Positions 23,173-36,665 of a stretch of 64,000 nucleotides of DNA are shown here, piece by piece. The first letter of the stretch is position 1. The number at the start of each line of letters is the position of its first letter. Under the pieces are notes generated by a model that worked only from the letters and a program-made list of their open reading frames with translations, was not told the DNA's origin and did not search any database. Source of the DNA: Podospora comata (lineage: Eukaryota > Ascomycota > Sordariomycetes > Sordariales > Podosporaceae); contig CP071498.1 of NCBI GenBank assembly GCA_017354895.1, positions 3,472,001 to 3,536,000 on the forward strand. Reading direction: 5' to 3'. Position numbers and translations under genes: made by a program.

Positions 23173-25324
23173 CCGCTGAAGGGAGCTTCACAAGATGTCG
23201 CGCAAAAAGCGTGTCATTGAAAAACAGACAGCGGTTGATCCGACCAGTCATGCGAGGATACCCCCCGATCCGAAAATCCCCACCTTTCTTCAACAAAAAT
23301 GTTTGCTGTTGTTGCAGTAAGCGCACAGTGTTGCATTTCGATAACACACTGAAGGTATGCTGAAAGCTTTGGCATATCGTATGCTATGTCAAGTCTTGTG
23401 ATGACGGACTGCCATGGTTGTAGCCTTCTGGTTGACTCTTCCACCTTCGAATTTGATCGACTCACGCTCTTCTGACATGGAAAAGATCTGGTGGTTGGGT
23501 GTCATTGTTCAGCTCCCCGAGCCATGGAACAGGCGAAAGAGACAACTGGATAGGGTGGATGGAGTGGTCTCCCGGCAGCACGGTCCCATTGGCCTCGCGC
23601 CGCGACAAGCCAGGTTTTGACCGCTTCGTCCAGATCTCTAGGCCGGCACCAGTGGGGTATCGTAGCCTCCTCAAGAAACGCAGAAACGACTGAGGGTTGT
23701 TTCCCCTGAATTGTCTTTCCTGACTCGCGTCTCCGAAATATTATTACCAGAGACAAAGACCGGGCTTCAGGGTCCAGTGCCTGTACCTGAACCCGAACGC
23801 AAAAGAGCTGCCGATATCATCGTGTTGTTGTTATTCAAGGCCAAGAAGTTGCGCGCATTTTTGACCGACCCGAGATGAAGGTTAGCAAATCCCCCATTCC
23901 AAGACGGGTTTGGTCGGTCCGTGGGCAATTTTCAAATTTGGCAGCACAGTTGGAGGGCCAGTTTTCCGGGTCCTGAAGGATGCTGGACGGGGGTACGTAC
24001 CGGCCATGTTGTATCGGCCGTTGGAAACTGTCGCTTGTAGCGGTGTTTGTTTTTCATGAGAGTTTCAAGCTTTCAACTTGCTGGTACTGGCGTCGAGAAC
24101 GCTTCGAGTCTTCAAAGTCTACTGATCTTCAAGCACAAGACGGTGGATTGTTGACAGATGGCACTGATGTCAAGCTGGAGTTGGCTTGGGGCTGATGCTG
24201 GCTAGCCTGTGGCTGACAGAGCCACCATCTCGGGCTGTGAACGGTGGACTGAAGAGAAGGACTCATGAATCTGGAGGTTGAAGCGCCGCTTTCAATCAGG
24301 AACAAATTTGGAGGACTGGACGGGATGTTCACATGAGAAATGGAAGGCTTGCGTTGTTCGAGCCCTTCTCCTCATCCGATATTGCACTTCTATTATTGAT
24401 GTACCCGTGGCCCTGAGACAGGGACATTGGTACTTTGGGAAACCGGCCCCTCTGGTAATTATGGAAATTACCTGGGGCCACGCGGTCATGATCGATGAGG
24501 CTGGGGCTGCACCCCGAGGGAGTCGCAGTAGAAATCTCATCCCACGCTGATGTGGGACCAAGAGTTGCACTGTTGTTTGCCTAGCAGTTTTGGGTGAGGT
24601 TTCGCGCTGCCACTGTTTCCTCTCTAATGACGGGGGCTGGATCTCGAAGGCCACACAATTTCAAGAGGCTCGTGTTTGCTTCATGACAAAGCTCTCTCTT
24701 ACGAGTCAATCAAGCAGAGGGCATCAGGGCATTAGCACGGCTAGCTCCTGACGACCCGGCTGCCTGGATGATCCATTTATTTCTCCTTCTGTACAAAAGA
24801 CTACTTCTGGGAATCTGGAATTTGGACAAATTGGTGCGAGGGCTCTTGACCAACCCTGAGTGGGGGGAACAAGGCAAGAGATGGCTGGTGCTCGTGTTCC
24901 ACGCCCCTTCGATGGTCCGTTACCCAGCCCTTGCTCCCTGTTTTTGGTGTACCCGTGGCGTGCCGAACGGGGCGGGTCCTGGTTGAGAAACGAGAAACGG
25001 TGAATGGATGTTGACGACAAATTGGCCACCCTGGAGATGGCGGTTGTCGTGCACGATTGGCAAGCCCTGATCATTTCCGTCATACCGTGCAGCAGACCAG
25101 CAGCAGAGAGTCGCACCAGTTTCTGATGCACACTCCCCCCAGCCAAAAAAACGCCTCTCAGCACACCGCAGCGCCTTCCAGGTTGTGAGTGGGCGCGAGG
25201 ATTCGCAGGAGCAGCATGACCACGGCGGCCACGGATGGTGATGGGAGTGACGGGAAGTGAATCAAGCGCTCATTGTCAACCTGGCCCCAAGGACCCGCGT
25301 CTGCTGACGATGGATAGTTGTTAG

Positions 25325-25346
25325 CAATAGCAGGTGTCTGCTATTG
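25325..25346. repeat. Perfect inverted repeat, 9-bp arms with a 4-base loop
   Basis: The arms are CAATAGCAG and CTGCTATTG around the loop GTGT. It lies about 1.3 kb upstream of the cyclin ATG. No T run follows it. Confidence 0.8.
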
Positions 25347-25619
25347 TCCATTGTCTATGACTTCTCGTCAATAAGGTTGCTGATAGTGTTGTAGAGGCAC
25401 AGAATCATGGAAGCATCAGGAGAGTTGGGTCGTGACCCATGACGGGAATGATTTTGGAGAAGTGACTTTTTTACTCCAAGCCTGCGCCCAGGCCACCCGG
25501 CGGTGGGTCACTAACAGAAGCCTTCCTTGCCCCATCAGCCAGCCAGCGTGCTCCCAGTGAACCCACCCGCTGCTCCGCTTCGCTAGCTCCCAAATCCCAG
25601 CGGCATCACTCGGCCCAGC

Positions 25620-26643
25620 ACTCTTTTTTTTTTCTCCCCTTCTATCTCCAGGTCCCTCCTCCCCCTTCTCACCTCCCCCAACACCACGCCGTGCTCTCCT
25701 CCATTCCCCCCCTCGACCATCGCAGAATCCGCCAAGCATCGACCGACCGACCGACGAACGACCAAATTCAGTTTTGTGTTGTTCTTTGTTGTTGTTGTCA
25801 CGACAGGATTCGGGTGCTGTTGGCCTTCGTGTCTCGAACGGAATCCGGGAAAACAGCGCCTCCTCAGCGAGCGGTTTTTTCGGCCTTGGGTGTGTGTGTG
25901 TGTTGTTGTTTCGCCCACCAGCACAACAGCAACTCTTTTGGAGGATACCCGTCACTTCAACACCAGTGCGGATCGCGTGGTGCCATCACTTTTTTCCTTT
26001 AGGTCAGTACCTTGTTCTTTAAGACGTTGGTCGCCGGACCCTGGCTGTCGGAAGAGGCGTCTTGAGTTTCGACCAACGACCACCACCACGCGCCCTGTCC
26101 GCCCATCCTCTCTTGTTTTGGTCTCCAGTTCTCAACGTTGACCTCGGCCACCCGCACCGGGCCGTAGTGTCATCAGCACACGCCACCGATCTACCACCCA
26201 TCTGCCCGCTGCCTGGGAACAAAACTCGTCTCGAGGGGACCCGGAAACGTCTTTCGCCTTGCCAGTTGCTGCTTTTTTTTTTTGCCGGGGGTGTCGGACT
26301 AACCTTTTAATTCGACGCAGTGCTTCGACATTCCCTTTTTCGATCCTAGCCTTTTCCACGTTTCGACAGGCTTTCATTTGAGCCTTTGCTTGCCATCGCG
26401 AATTCGCAAGGCAACCAAGTCGCTGATCGACACCAACTCATCACTGTAGAGGATAAGACCTACACTCTATGGCTCAGAAAGCTCAGTAGATCTCGATCGC
26501 ACCTCTCCCTTCGAGATCACCTCCTACGACACTTCGTGCTCTGGAAATAGAGCGCCTAGCCCGCCTTAGTCCAGCTGTTCGAGGCAGTTCGCCAACTCAG
26601 ATCTACACTCTCCACCCTCCGATCTTTGACTCATTCCATCAAC
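25620..26643 (+). promoter_or_regulatory. Pyrimidine-rich promoter and long leader of the cyclin gene
   Basis: The 1 kb before the cyclin ATG contains repeated C/T tracts (25625-25690, 26090-26120), many short upstream ATG frames and CGACCGACCGACGAACGACC-like repeats near 25740-25760. Such sequence is typical of long leaders of fungal regulatory genes. The transcription start cannot be placed from sequence alone. Confidence 0.4.
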
Positions 26644-27666
26644 ATGCCTGGAGGCGTTTGCGCTGTTCTCGACTACGATGTCGAGCTCATGGCCGACTAT
26701 GTTTCCGAGATGGCCACCCGCGTGGTGATGCCACGGAACACGGTGAACCCGGCTTTCCGGAAGTACGTCTCGGGGATACTGTCTTCGACTCGTCTTCCCC
26801 GGACTACCATTCTGCTCGGTCTCAACTACCTCGCCAAGCGCATCAACATGATGCCCGCTGGTGCAGTCCAGAACGAGGGCGAGATTTGGGGTCTCCTGAC
26901 CATCGCTCTTCTTCTCGGAAGCAAGTTCCTTGATGACAACACTTTCCAGAACAAGTCTTGGTCGGAGGTCAGTGGCATTCCAGTTCGCGATTTGAACACT
27001 CTGGAATACGAGTGGTTGGCTGCCATCGGCTGGGTTCTCTACGTCAATCTGGACGAGAGCAAAGACTACAATGCCTGGCTCGACAATTGGACCGAGTGGA
27101 AGGAGACCAAGAAGCGCCAGCAGCACCAGGCCAGCCGCGAACGTCTTGCGGCTCTCGTCACCCCCATCGATACCGACGTTTCCCGCGCCCGCAACCAGCA
27201 CGTGTACTCCTCTTGGCATCAGCAGCAAGTTGCCGAGTATGAGCGCCTGTCGAGCATGAAGCGTGGCCAGGCTACCCCTCCGGCCTACAGACACGAGCAA
27301 GCCTCGTGGGGTTATATGGCGTGGCCTCAGCCTACTGCTCCCTTGACGCCTCCCGATTCTGGCTACGGCACTCCCGAGTACACCAACTCGGCTACGTCTT
27401 GCAACTCGCACTACGCTGAGTGGTTTGACCGCGCCATTGTCGGTGGCTCCAACACCTCGAGGCACTATCAGCAACCCGCACCCGCTTACAGCGGATACCG
27501 CCACGCTGGGCAGAACACCCGCAATGCCGGCAATTATGGCGGCTTTTACAGCCACAACATTTGGGAACACCCCGGCCCCGACTGCACCTGCAGCAGCTGC
27601 GTTTCGGTTCACAAGCAGCCCTCCTATTTCTTCGCTCACAGCTATGGCCAGCCTGTCGCTGGCTAA
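26644..27666 (+). CDS. Pcl/Clg1-type cyclin
   Basis: An intronless 340-residue protein. The cyclin box spans about residues 30-135: NPAFRKYVSGILSSTRLPRT, then a helix with LGLNYLAKRI, and GSKFLDDNTFQNKSWSEVSG, which matches the K-FxDD-x-NxxW pattern of Pho85-type cyclins. LNTLEYEWLAAIGW closes the fold. The remaining 200 residues are Tyr, Gln, Ser and His-rich and probably disordered, ending in a small Cys cluster (CTCSSC). In yeast, Pcl and Clg1 cyclins activate the kinase Pho85 in cell cycle, nutrient and morphology control. The assignment to the Clg1 branch rests on the layout (N-terminal box, long low-complexity tail) and is less sure than cyclin itself. It has an unusually large upstream gap. 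The ATG at 26644 is preceded by ATCAAC, a good fungal context. Confidence 0.78.
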   Translation: MPGGVCAVLDYDVELMADYVSEMATRVVMPRNTVNPAFRKYVSGILSSTRLPRTTILLGLNYLAKRINMMPAGAVQNEGEIWGLLTIALLLGSKFLDDNTFQNKSWSEVSGIPVRDLNTLEYEWLAAIGWVLYVNLDESKDYNAWLDNWTEWKETKKRQQHQASRERLAALVTPIDTDVSRARNQHVYSSWHQQQVAEYERLSSMKRGQATPPAYRHEQASWGYMAWPQPTAPLTPPDSGYGTPEYTNSATSCNSHYAEWFDRAIVGGSNTSRHYQQPAPAYSGYRHAGQNTRNAGNYGGFYSHNIWEHPGPDCTCSSCVSVHKQPSYFFAHSYGQPVAG

Positions 27667-29510
27667 GCGATTGTATTCACACCCCCAATGCGCACATGAG
27701 CGAGCGCATGAAGTCAAGCTGGTGATGCCGTTGGCAGCCAGTTTTACAGATGAAAAAGGCGTTTACGCGGCGCCACTTATTCCACTGCATCGTCTGCTGG
27801 ACACGGTCTCCTTTTTTTCGGCACATTAAAGAATCGATATATTGCATTCAGATACCCGGAGCGATGACGAGGCGGAACGATTACGATACCCCCAAGGCGA
27901 TGTGACACGGTCCATCAACTTTGCTATTCGCCGGTGTCCCAAGATTCTCTTGCCGCCAGTCATCCTTTTCTAATGACTTTCCTCTTCGGTATACGGTTCA
28001 CTATTTCATACAGCGGCGTTTGCGGATTTTTATTTTCACTTTTCTTTCGAAACCGGTTATAGAATCGACTCGGCCGACCAGCACCTCGCGCCGCGCCGAC
28101 GACGGCAATCGACAGACCTTGCTTGCTTGGCACATGTTCAAGGCCGCAATGCACCGTGCGTGTGTGGCCCGTTCGTTATCAGATGAACCGAGTCGGCCGC
28201 ATCGAGCGCCGCCCTTCTAATATCCTGCCCGTTTGGAGGGTCTGATCGCGCTGGTCTTTTTTTCCTAGCTTTATCAAAACCCTGCGGAACGCTTTTCGTT
28301 TAGAGCAACATACCCCTGGGCTTTTTCAGTCATACGTTCAAAATGACACGGCGCCCAAACCAGACGGAGGCTTTTTTTTTTTCCTTGTCAAAAAGTTTTG
28401 TGGGGCATGGTACATATATTCTGCTTTTTCGTGGTGTCTTTGTTGGTTTTGTTCGGTTTTTTTCGTGTTTGCGGAATTGGTTCAAGAGGTTCAAAAAGTT
28501 GGGCTCACCGTGTGGTCATGAGCATGTGTTTTTCAAAGCGATCAAAATGGGGGGTCTTTGCTGCTTTTCTTTGCTTATTTTTATTTTCTCTTGCATTGTG
28601 TTTATTATTATTCTTGGCCAGTTACGGGCTCAAGTGGTGTTGTTGATCACTTGGACACGGATGGGAACAGGCTCTCAGCAGTATGTTTCACAATGCCGCT
28701 GGCTTGTTATCCCAGGACATGTTTGGTTTCATCGACGGTGGCTTCTAGAGGGGTGTTGGGGGCTTTTTACTGGCATTTCAAGGTAGAGCAGAATGGCCCG
28801 GGGAACAATCGGGGGGAGTATACGCTTGGTGTTGTGTAATTTCTTTTGGCTCTTCTTTTTTCTTGTCACAGTGGAATTTTCTCTTGATGACGGGGTAGGT
28901 TATTTGGTTCGGCGATTCCCAAACACAACGACTTGATGAGGGTTTGAGGGAAACGAGGGGAAATGGGATCTGGGAGAGAATGGAATGTCAGGCCAGACAG
29001 GCTGACGGCGACTTTGCGATCAGCAAGGTCTAACAACAAAATGGGTGGTCTGGCAAGCCAGATGATGGTCATGGGGTCGTGGGCCCGACGGTAATGATCG
29101 GAGAGGCAATAACGTGAGGGATTGAGATTTTTTCCTCGGCGTTCCCCAGGCAGTGTCGCAGCGAAGATGTTGCTAGCTCCTGGGATATTCTGCCAGCACC
29201 ACCTAAGATAAAAAATAAATAAGAAGCAAAATTATGTGCACTATCTGTTCGTTATGCAATTGTGATTGTCTTGTGTGTGAGTGTGGTGTTGTTGTTGTTG
29301 CTGTTTTGGTGAGTGTTCGACCAGCCGGCAGCAGCTGTCACCCAGCTTATTTCAACGACATGTGTTGACTTGGACTCCATTCAACTTGTAACATCACATT
29401 GCCTTTTCATGAATTCTGGAAGCTGCTGTTGTTTTCAATTCAGTTGTTTAACATTACATCCCAATTCATACTAATCTCATCTTTTTCTCACCGCAACTTC
29501 ACCCTCCATC
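27667..29510. other. Intergenic region, no gene seen
   Basis: A 1.8-kb gap with T-rich stretches (28255-28265, 28370-28385) and G/T-rich sequence around 28.4-28.7 kb. A plus-strand open frame at 28343-28786 is Phe/Leu-rich because of T-rich composition and is not a credible gene. Confidence 0.45.
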
Positions 29511-30269
29511 ATGTCCTCCCGCTTCGTCTCAGCCGGCTCAATAGACGCCACCACGGGCGAAGCCACCACCGAACAGGCCGGCCCATCCGACTCCCAACAG
29601 CAGCAGCCACCACCCGTGAGCCAAAAGTCAAAGGAATGGGCAGAAGTCACCCAGCAGCTGGAATCCGACCGCCAGAGACGGATCCTCCAGGCGAAGCAAG
29701 CGCAGGAGGGAGGGGAGAAGAGCCTGTACGAGGTTCTCCAGGCGAACAAAGCGGCCAAGCAGGCCGAGTTTGAGGAGAAGAACAAGCTGAAGAATCAGTT
29801 TAGGGCTTTGGATGAGGACGAGATTGATTTTCTGGATGAGGTTGAGCGCCGGAGGAGGGAGGAGGAGGAAAGGAGGAGGAGGGAGGAGGAGGAGGGGTTG
29901 AGGGCGTTTAGGGAGATCAAATCTTCTAGGGAGAAGGGGGAGAGTGAGGAGGAGGAGGTGGAGGTGGAGGGGTGGGATTTTGGGGGGGAGGGGGGGAGGA
30001 GGAGGAAGCGGAGGGCGGAGGGGAGGAGGTTGTTGGTCAAGAAGGTTAAGAGGGAGGAGAAGATGGATGATACTGAAGGGTCGCCAGCAGGGAAGCCGGG
30101 TGGTGGTTTGGTGGGTGGTGGCTCTGGTGGCGATAAGAAGGCGACAGAGGTGGTGGTGGACAAGGCTGCAGCAGCTGCTTCAGTTCCAAAACCAGCAGAA
30201 GCGCCAGCGGTTTCGGCCAAGAAGGCGGCTGGTGGTCTGGTGGATTATGGTTCTGATAGCGATGAGTGA
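29511..30269 (+). CDS. FAM192A/Fyv6 N-terminal domain protein (PSME3IP1-like)
   Basis: An intronless 252-residue protein. The N-terminal half matches the NIP30/FAM192A domain, with KSKEWAEVTQQLESDRQ and KSLYEVLQANKAAKQAEFEE, then LKNQFRALDEDEIDFLDEV. A Glu/Arg-rich coiled stretch follows (about 105-150), and the C-terminus ends in GGLVDYGSDSDE, which resembles the end of the human protein. In yeast, Fyv6 acts in the second step of pre-mRNA splicing; in humans PSME3IP1 binds the PA28-gamma proteasome activator. Which role holds here is not visible. It sits convergent with TIM54. The sense strand is C-rich in the first 150 nt and very G-rich afterwards. Confidence 0.85.
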   Translation: MSSRFVSAGSIDATTGEATTEQAGPSDSQQQQPPPVSQKSKEWAEVTQQLESDRQRRILQAKQAQEGGEKSLYEVLQANKAAKQAEFEEKNKLKNQFRALDEDEIDFLDEVERRRREEEERRRREEEEGLRAFREIKSSREKGESEEEEVEVEGWDFGGEGGRRRKRRAEGRRLLVKKVKREEKMDDTEGSPAGKPGGGLVGGGSGGDKKATEVVVDKAAAAASVPKPAEAPAVSAKKAAGGLVDYGSDSDE

Positions 30270-30813
30270 AAGGCCAATTTGTGGTTTCTCAAGACTCAGC
30301 TCTGCGTACGCCTACATCGGCGGTTGGGGATGACACGATCTGGGGTCTTCGCAACATCACACTGACGGACAGCAGTCCCATGTGCCATGTGCCATGGCGC
30401 TACAAAACCAAAAAAACAGACACACAAGAGCCCCAGCTCGTTGCCATACACGACACTAAGTTGGCCCTGCCTAAATTAGGCAGCACCACGTTTCAGTATC
30501 AATGGATAACTGGAATACAATCGGGAGAAGAAGTGGTGCTGTACGTATCTTGTAGCATTGAAGGGGGTTTAACATCGCAATAACACCAACACCAACCAAA
30601 GCCAAACAACCCAAAGGCCCCCCCAACCGCCGCCCAAATGCTGTCTGTCCTGTCTTGCCTTCCAAATAACATCCTCCTCAAATCTATAGCCGTTTTCCCC
30701 ATCAGGTATGTATCGCCACGACACCATAGTATACACAACTCCCCACAAAAAGCTAATGTTACACGCTAGGTACAATACGTCCTCCCTCCAACATTGAGTC
30801 TGGTCATCAAATA
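30270..30813. other. Convergent 3' region between the Fyv6-like gene and tim54
   Basis: This 544-bp gap between two convergent genes holds both 3' ends. CATGTGCCATGTGCCATGG near 30380 is a small direct repeat. Nothing else stands out. Confidence 0.45.
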
Positions 30814-32264
30814 TTAGTCCACATCCTCAACATTACTCCTCTTTTCCTCTCCCATAACCTTCCCCTTTCCCCATCGATACAACTGCCTAAACTTCCCCTT
30901 TGTCCAACCCTCAATCTCCTCCTCAGGTACCACAATCTTGGCCACCCTCTCCACATCCTCCTTTGACAACTCGAACCTCCTCATCCGCTCGGCGATTCTA
31001 GGGTCCAGAACAAGCGGCCTGGCCCTGACAACCTCTGTGATACCAGCCTTTTCCCGCTCCTTGACATGCTCAGGTTCATCCCCAGCCTCTTTCCAGAGAG
31101 ATTTGATCCAGTCCTTCTCCTCAAAGGCCAACACCTCTTCTTGCTCGTATTTCTGATCCTCTCCCGATTGTTCAGAGAAATGGCGGTAGTGAGCCAGGCA
31201 GACTGCGGCGACATCACGGCCGATTTCATCGGCGAGGTGCCGGCGGTTGAAGAAACGGTACAGACGGGTTGGCGTGGAGAGGAAGCCTAACAGGTGAGGT
31301 TCCCTCACCGGAGCGACGGGGGAGAATTCATTGGGAATGGAAGATGGGAGGGGGGAGGAGGGGTAATCGGCTGGTGTGTTGTAGGGACGGGGTTGAGGCG
31401 GTCGCTTGGGTTTGGATTCCTCCTCTTTCTTCTTTTCCTCCTCTTCCTTCTTCTTCTCCTCTTCTGACTTCTCGCTGTCGGATTCGGCTGTGAGGAGTGG
31501 TTCTGGGATGGGGAGTGGAGGGGCGGTTAAGGGGCCGAGCCAGCCTTCGTGTAATCCTCTGAGGTATTCCTTCCATGTGTGCCTGCCAATGACGATGTCG
31601 CCCTTGATACCGTCGTAGTCTTTAATCCCGCGGATCTTGCGGTGAGCAGCGATGATTTCCTCCTTTGTGGGCTCGTCAGGGAGCTCGGGCTCAACCTCGC
31701 CGGAATCGACTTGCTTGCGGTGGCGGCGGATCTTCTCGGCAGTGTAGGCGCGGACGTCGCCGTCTCGTCGGCCTTGGACAAACTCCCAGTCGAGGCCGGA
31801 GGCGGCGAGGATGGGCTTGACGTACTCGGTGTAGTGGTCTTGGGCGGTGCGGAGGCCGTCGCCGGGGGGAGCGGAGAGATAGATGGTGATCTTGCGGAGC
31901 TCGGAGAGGGCATTGTGGCTAGGCAGGGGCTCCTTGGCGAGGTGCTCGACGGCGTGTCTCCATTTCGCGATGGCTCGTTTCTTCTCACGTTTGTCGTAGA
32001 TGATGCCGGCAGTTATGGCGGTGGAAAGGGTCCAGAAGATCATCCAGTTTCGGGAAGGGAGCTTCTTTGGGAGGGCGGGGAGGCCCAGCATGCGGAGGGC
32101 CCGGTTTCTTTCGGGAGCTTTGGCAGCCTGAAACGTGGGAATTGTCAGTTGTGTGATCTTGCATTACTGTCTAGAGTGGAGATATTCCATACTTTCTCGG
32201 CCACCTCAGCCGCCGGCGGTGTTACCGGCGCCGACGGCTGCGCTGGTGGTGTTGGTTCTGCCAT
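30814..32264 (-). CDS. tim54: Mitochondrial import inner membrane translocase subunit TIM54
   Basis: Predicted exons (minus strand) are 32264-32193 and 32127-30814, giving 461 residues. Exon 1 encodes the Pro-rich start MAEPTPPAQPSAPVTPPAAE and joins at a GTATGG donor in phase 0. NRALRMLGLPALPKKLPSRNW and the single membrane segment WMIFWTLSTAITAGIIYD (about residues 52-69) are the TIM54 signature; the rest faces the intermembrane space. A Lys/Glu coiled stretch (about 235-265) interrupts the conserved domain, and the end is acidic (SNVEDVD). TIM54 is part of the TIM22 complex that inserts carrier proteins into the inner membrane. The divergent neighbour is the COT-1 kinase, 1.6 kb away. The 3' third is G-rich on the sense strand and the 5' part C-rich. 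Confidence 0.93.
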
Positions 32265-33872
32265 GTGTGGAAGGTTTGTGGTGGTATATATTCAGAAGCA
32301 CTATGAGCGCATCGGCCTTGACGCTGCCTCCAGTGGGCTTTTCAGTTGGACAAGAAACCAAGCAGTCTCAACAACTTGAAACTGGCAAGAAGGACACTGG
32401 CGAAGCCGGCTGTGGATTCCGTCGGCACGATACTGAGGTGCTCGCTGACGATATCGGTCCCTCACTGGAGTCAAATTTCCAGATGCTTTCTTATCGCGAT
32501 AAGCCTGCCTTTGTGCACGGGCCACCATATGTGAGCTCATCGAGGTCCAAGCAAAGGACCAACCCAAGGACACCGAGGCCCTGCTACATTTTGAATTTTG
32601 CATTGTATTCTCCGGAGCCGACTTTATTTGTCAATATTTTCCAAACATAGCTAATCTTCGATTCTCCTTTCGAAGAGTTTCTTTCCTGCTCGTGGACAGT
32701 TTTGGTTTATTCTGTCGATACAGATCCTGTGCAAGTTAACTACTACGGAGTACTCAAAAGCGGATCGGCGGTGCGGCCCGGAGGGAACTCTCCAACTGTC
32801 TGTTCAAAGTCCCTAAATAGCTGCCCAATATCCAACCTCTTTGTCGGTAAGCCCCGAGGCTGCAGGGCTTTCCGGGAAAATGCACACAGCCTAGCAAAGC
32901 ATTGTTTGGCGAGCATCGGGGCAGCAGACTGATGGGTGAGCATTGTTTCGAAACCCGAATTGTAAACGCATCAGGGGCTCTGTGAGGCGAGCCCCTGAAA
33001 GCCTAGATGGAGGATCGCCAACCCCACTTCTTCAGAGCTTCAACTGCCCGCCAGGCCACACAGAGGGAGCTCTGATTGCACGATGCCAGCCGTGTGATAT
33101 GCTGTGTAGCGCCAGAAGGGGGAAGCAAACGCAGCAGTGATGAAGAATCGTCGGAGCTGTTGATCCAGTCATTCATCCAACTTCACATATCCCCTCCAAG
33201 AGTCGGAGTCCCTGCCAGAATCCAGTGTCCAGTGTTTTAGCGTCTGATACCCCTCTTTGGCGCCTTCCTCAGGGCCAACCTGCCAAATAATTTATTGTGA
33301 GGCACAGCGGTACACAATTATTTTACATCCCGTGTTTCTCAACGGTCGAGTCTTGAGCTTGGCCTAACTTCACCGACATCCATACCTACATAAACAAGGT
33401 GACTCTGCTGGCACAACAACAACATCAACAGCTTTCATCATCTGTCTTCCAGATGGTTGCCACGTCTGGAAACAGCTTGACAAGAGACCATCCCCAACGC
33501 TAGTGTTGCACCCTGTCTGCCCCACCACTCGAGCGACCGCCCAGTGATCCGAATCCACTCCCGTTTCCTCTCGCACGGTAACCTCCCCCCAGCGCCAGAG
33601 TGCCACCGCTCGACCCGACCCTTTGTCTTGTCCCGAGAAAAAGCAAAGCTCCCTTTTCATCTGCGACCCCTTTTTGCGAAAACACCATCCGGCACCTTCC
33701 TGTCGACAGTCTCTAGGAACCAGCAGTTGATCTGCCAGAGTCTACCGCCAGCAAGCCAGAGCGAGCAGAGCAGCCCTGCCGAGTTGGGTGCGCCCCCTAT
33801 CATCGATCGCCGAACCCGAACCCTTACTATCCATCCATCACGACATCTTGACAACACACACGCGCCGCCACG
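32265..33872. other. Divergent promoter region between tim54 and cot-1
   Basis: A 1.6-kb gap between divergent genes. The last 450 bp before the COT-1 ATG are C/A-rich with CAACAACAACATCAACAG near 33415, which fits a long leader. Neurospora cot-1 is known to make two transcripts of different length; whether this holds here is not visible. Confidence 0.5.
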
Positions 33873-35974
<2,102 letters not shown>

Positions 35975-36665
35975 TTGGGGAATTCTGGTGTCTAGTTGGG
36001 AAAGTGTATTCTGAGGTAGGGCATAATTCTTGCTGGCAGAGAAGAAGAGCTTTAGTTGGTGATGCAAATCTACAATCAGTTAACCCGATGGGGGAAAAAA
36101 AAAGAGGAGGTTGGGTTTGCCTTGCTTTTGTGATCATCGAAAAAAGAGGAAAGAGAGACTTGTTGGCTCTGATGTACGCTCTGAACTGCATGTCTGTTTA
36201 TTGTTGTGTACATAGTTGCATATCTACGCAAGGTGGGGGGTTTGAGAGGGGGGATGTAGGCATGGTACAGACAGCTGTCATGGGATCATCTCGGAGAGAT
36301 GGATGTCTGTAGCTGAGCAATCCCATTGCCTGTGCAGGCAAGCCCGTGGCAGTGATGAATGTACAAAGTCGAATTGTCCATGAATTGCAGTCTCATTATG
36401 AAGGGTATCTATCATTAACTCGGTACGCGCCTGGAACACAGTCCGCTAATATCCCCTTTGCGATGTGTTAGCCTAGAGAACGACGAGGCGTGTGGTTTCT
36501 TGAGGCCTTACAGCATGCTCAAATTGGTGTCTTGCTTATTTCTCTCAACCTCCTGGACTGCACTGCTTCGTCTGTGTGCCCTCATCCTTTGCTGGCTTTC
36601 AGACAGTCGATTTTCGCCATGATACGCCGGTTATTTCGAATCCATACTTCCTCCGCATCGTCTCT
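35975..36665. other. Convergent 3' region between cot-1 and the SF3A2 gene
   Basis: This 691-bp gap between convergent genes carries an A10 tract at 36096-36105. No gene is seen. Confidence 0.45.

Larger units (their letters stand above)
17406..25619. other. Long gene-free stretch
   Basis: In more than 8 kb I find no gene that I can support. Open frames reach at most about 180 codons (for example 19337-19891 on the plus strand, which starts with a hydrophobic stretch), and none shows a family motif or a spliceable partner. Base composition is near that of the neighbours, not A/T-rich, so this is not an old heavily mutated transposon block. It holds a 21-bp tandem repeat near 19.0 kb, long A runs near 20.15 and 20.81 kb, a G-tract near 23.16 kb and a perfect hairpin near 25.33 kb. 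It may be regulatory DNA for the cyclin gene to its right, or may contain non-coding transcripts. Confidence 0.5.

Noticed and set aside
26566-27717. 383-codon open frame on the minus strand over the cyclin gene
   Set aside because: It mirrors the cyclin coding frame. Its sequence is Val/Ala/Gly/Leu-rich without motifs, as expected from the complement of a C/G-biased coding strand.
28343-28786. 147-codon Phe-rich plus-strand frame
   Set aside because: Its hydrophobic look comes from T-rich DNA (TTT codons), and other frames there are also open.
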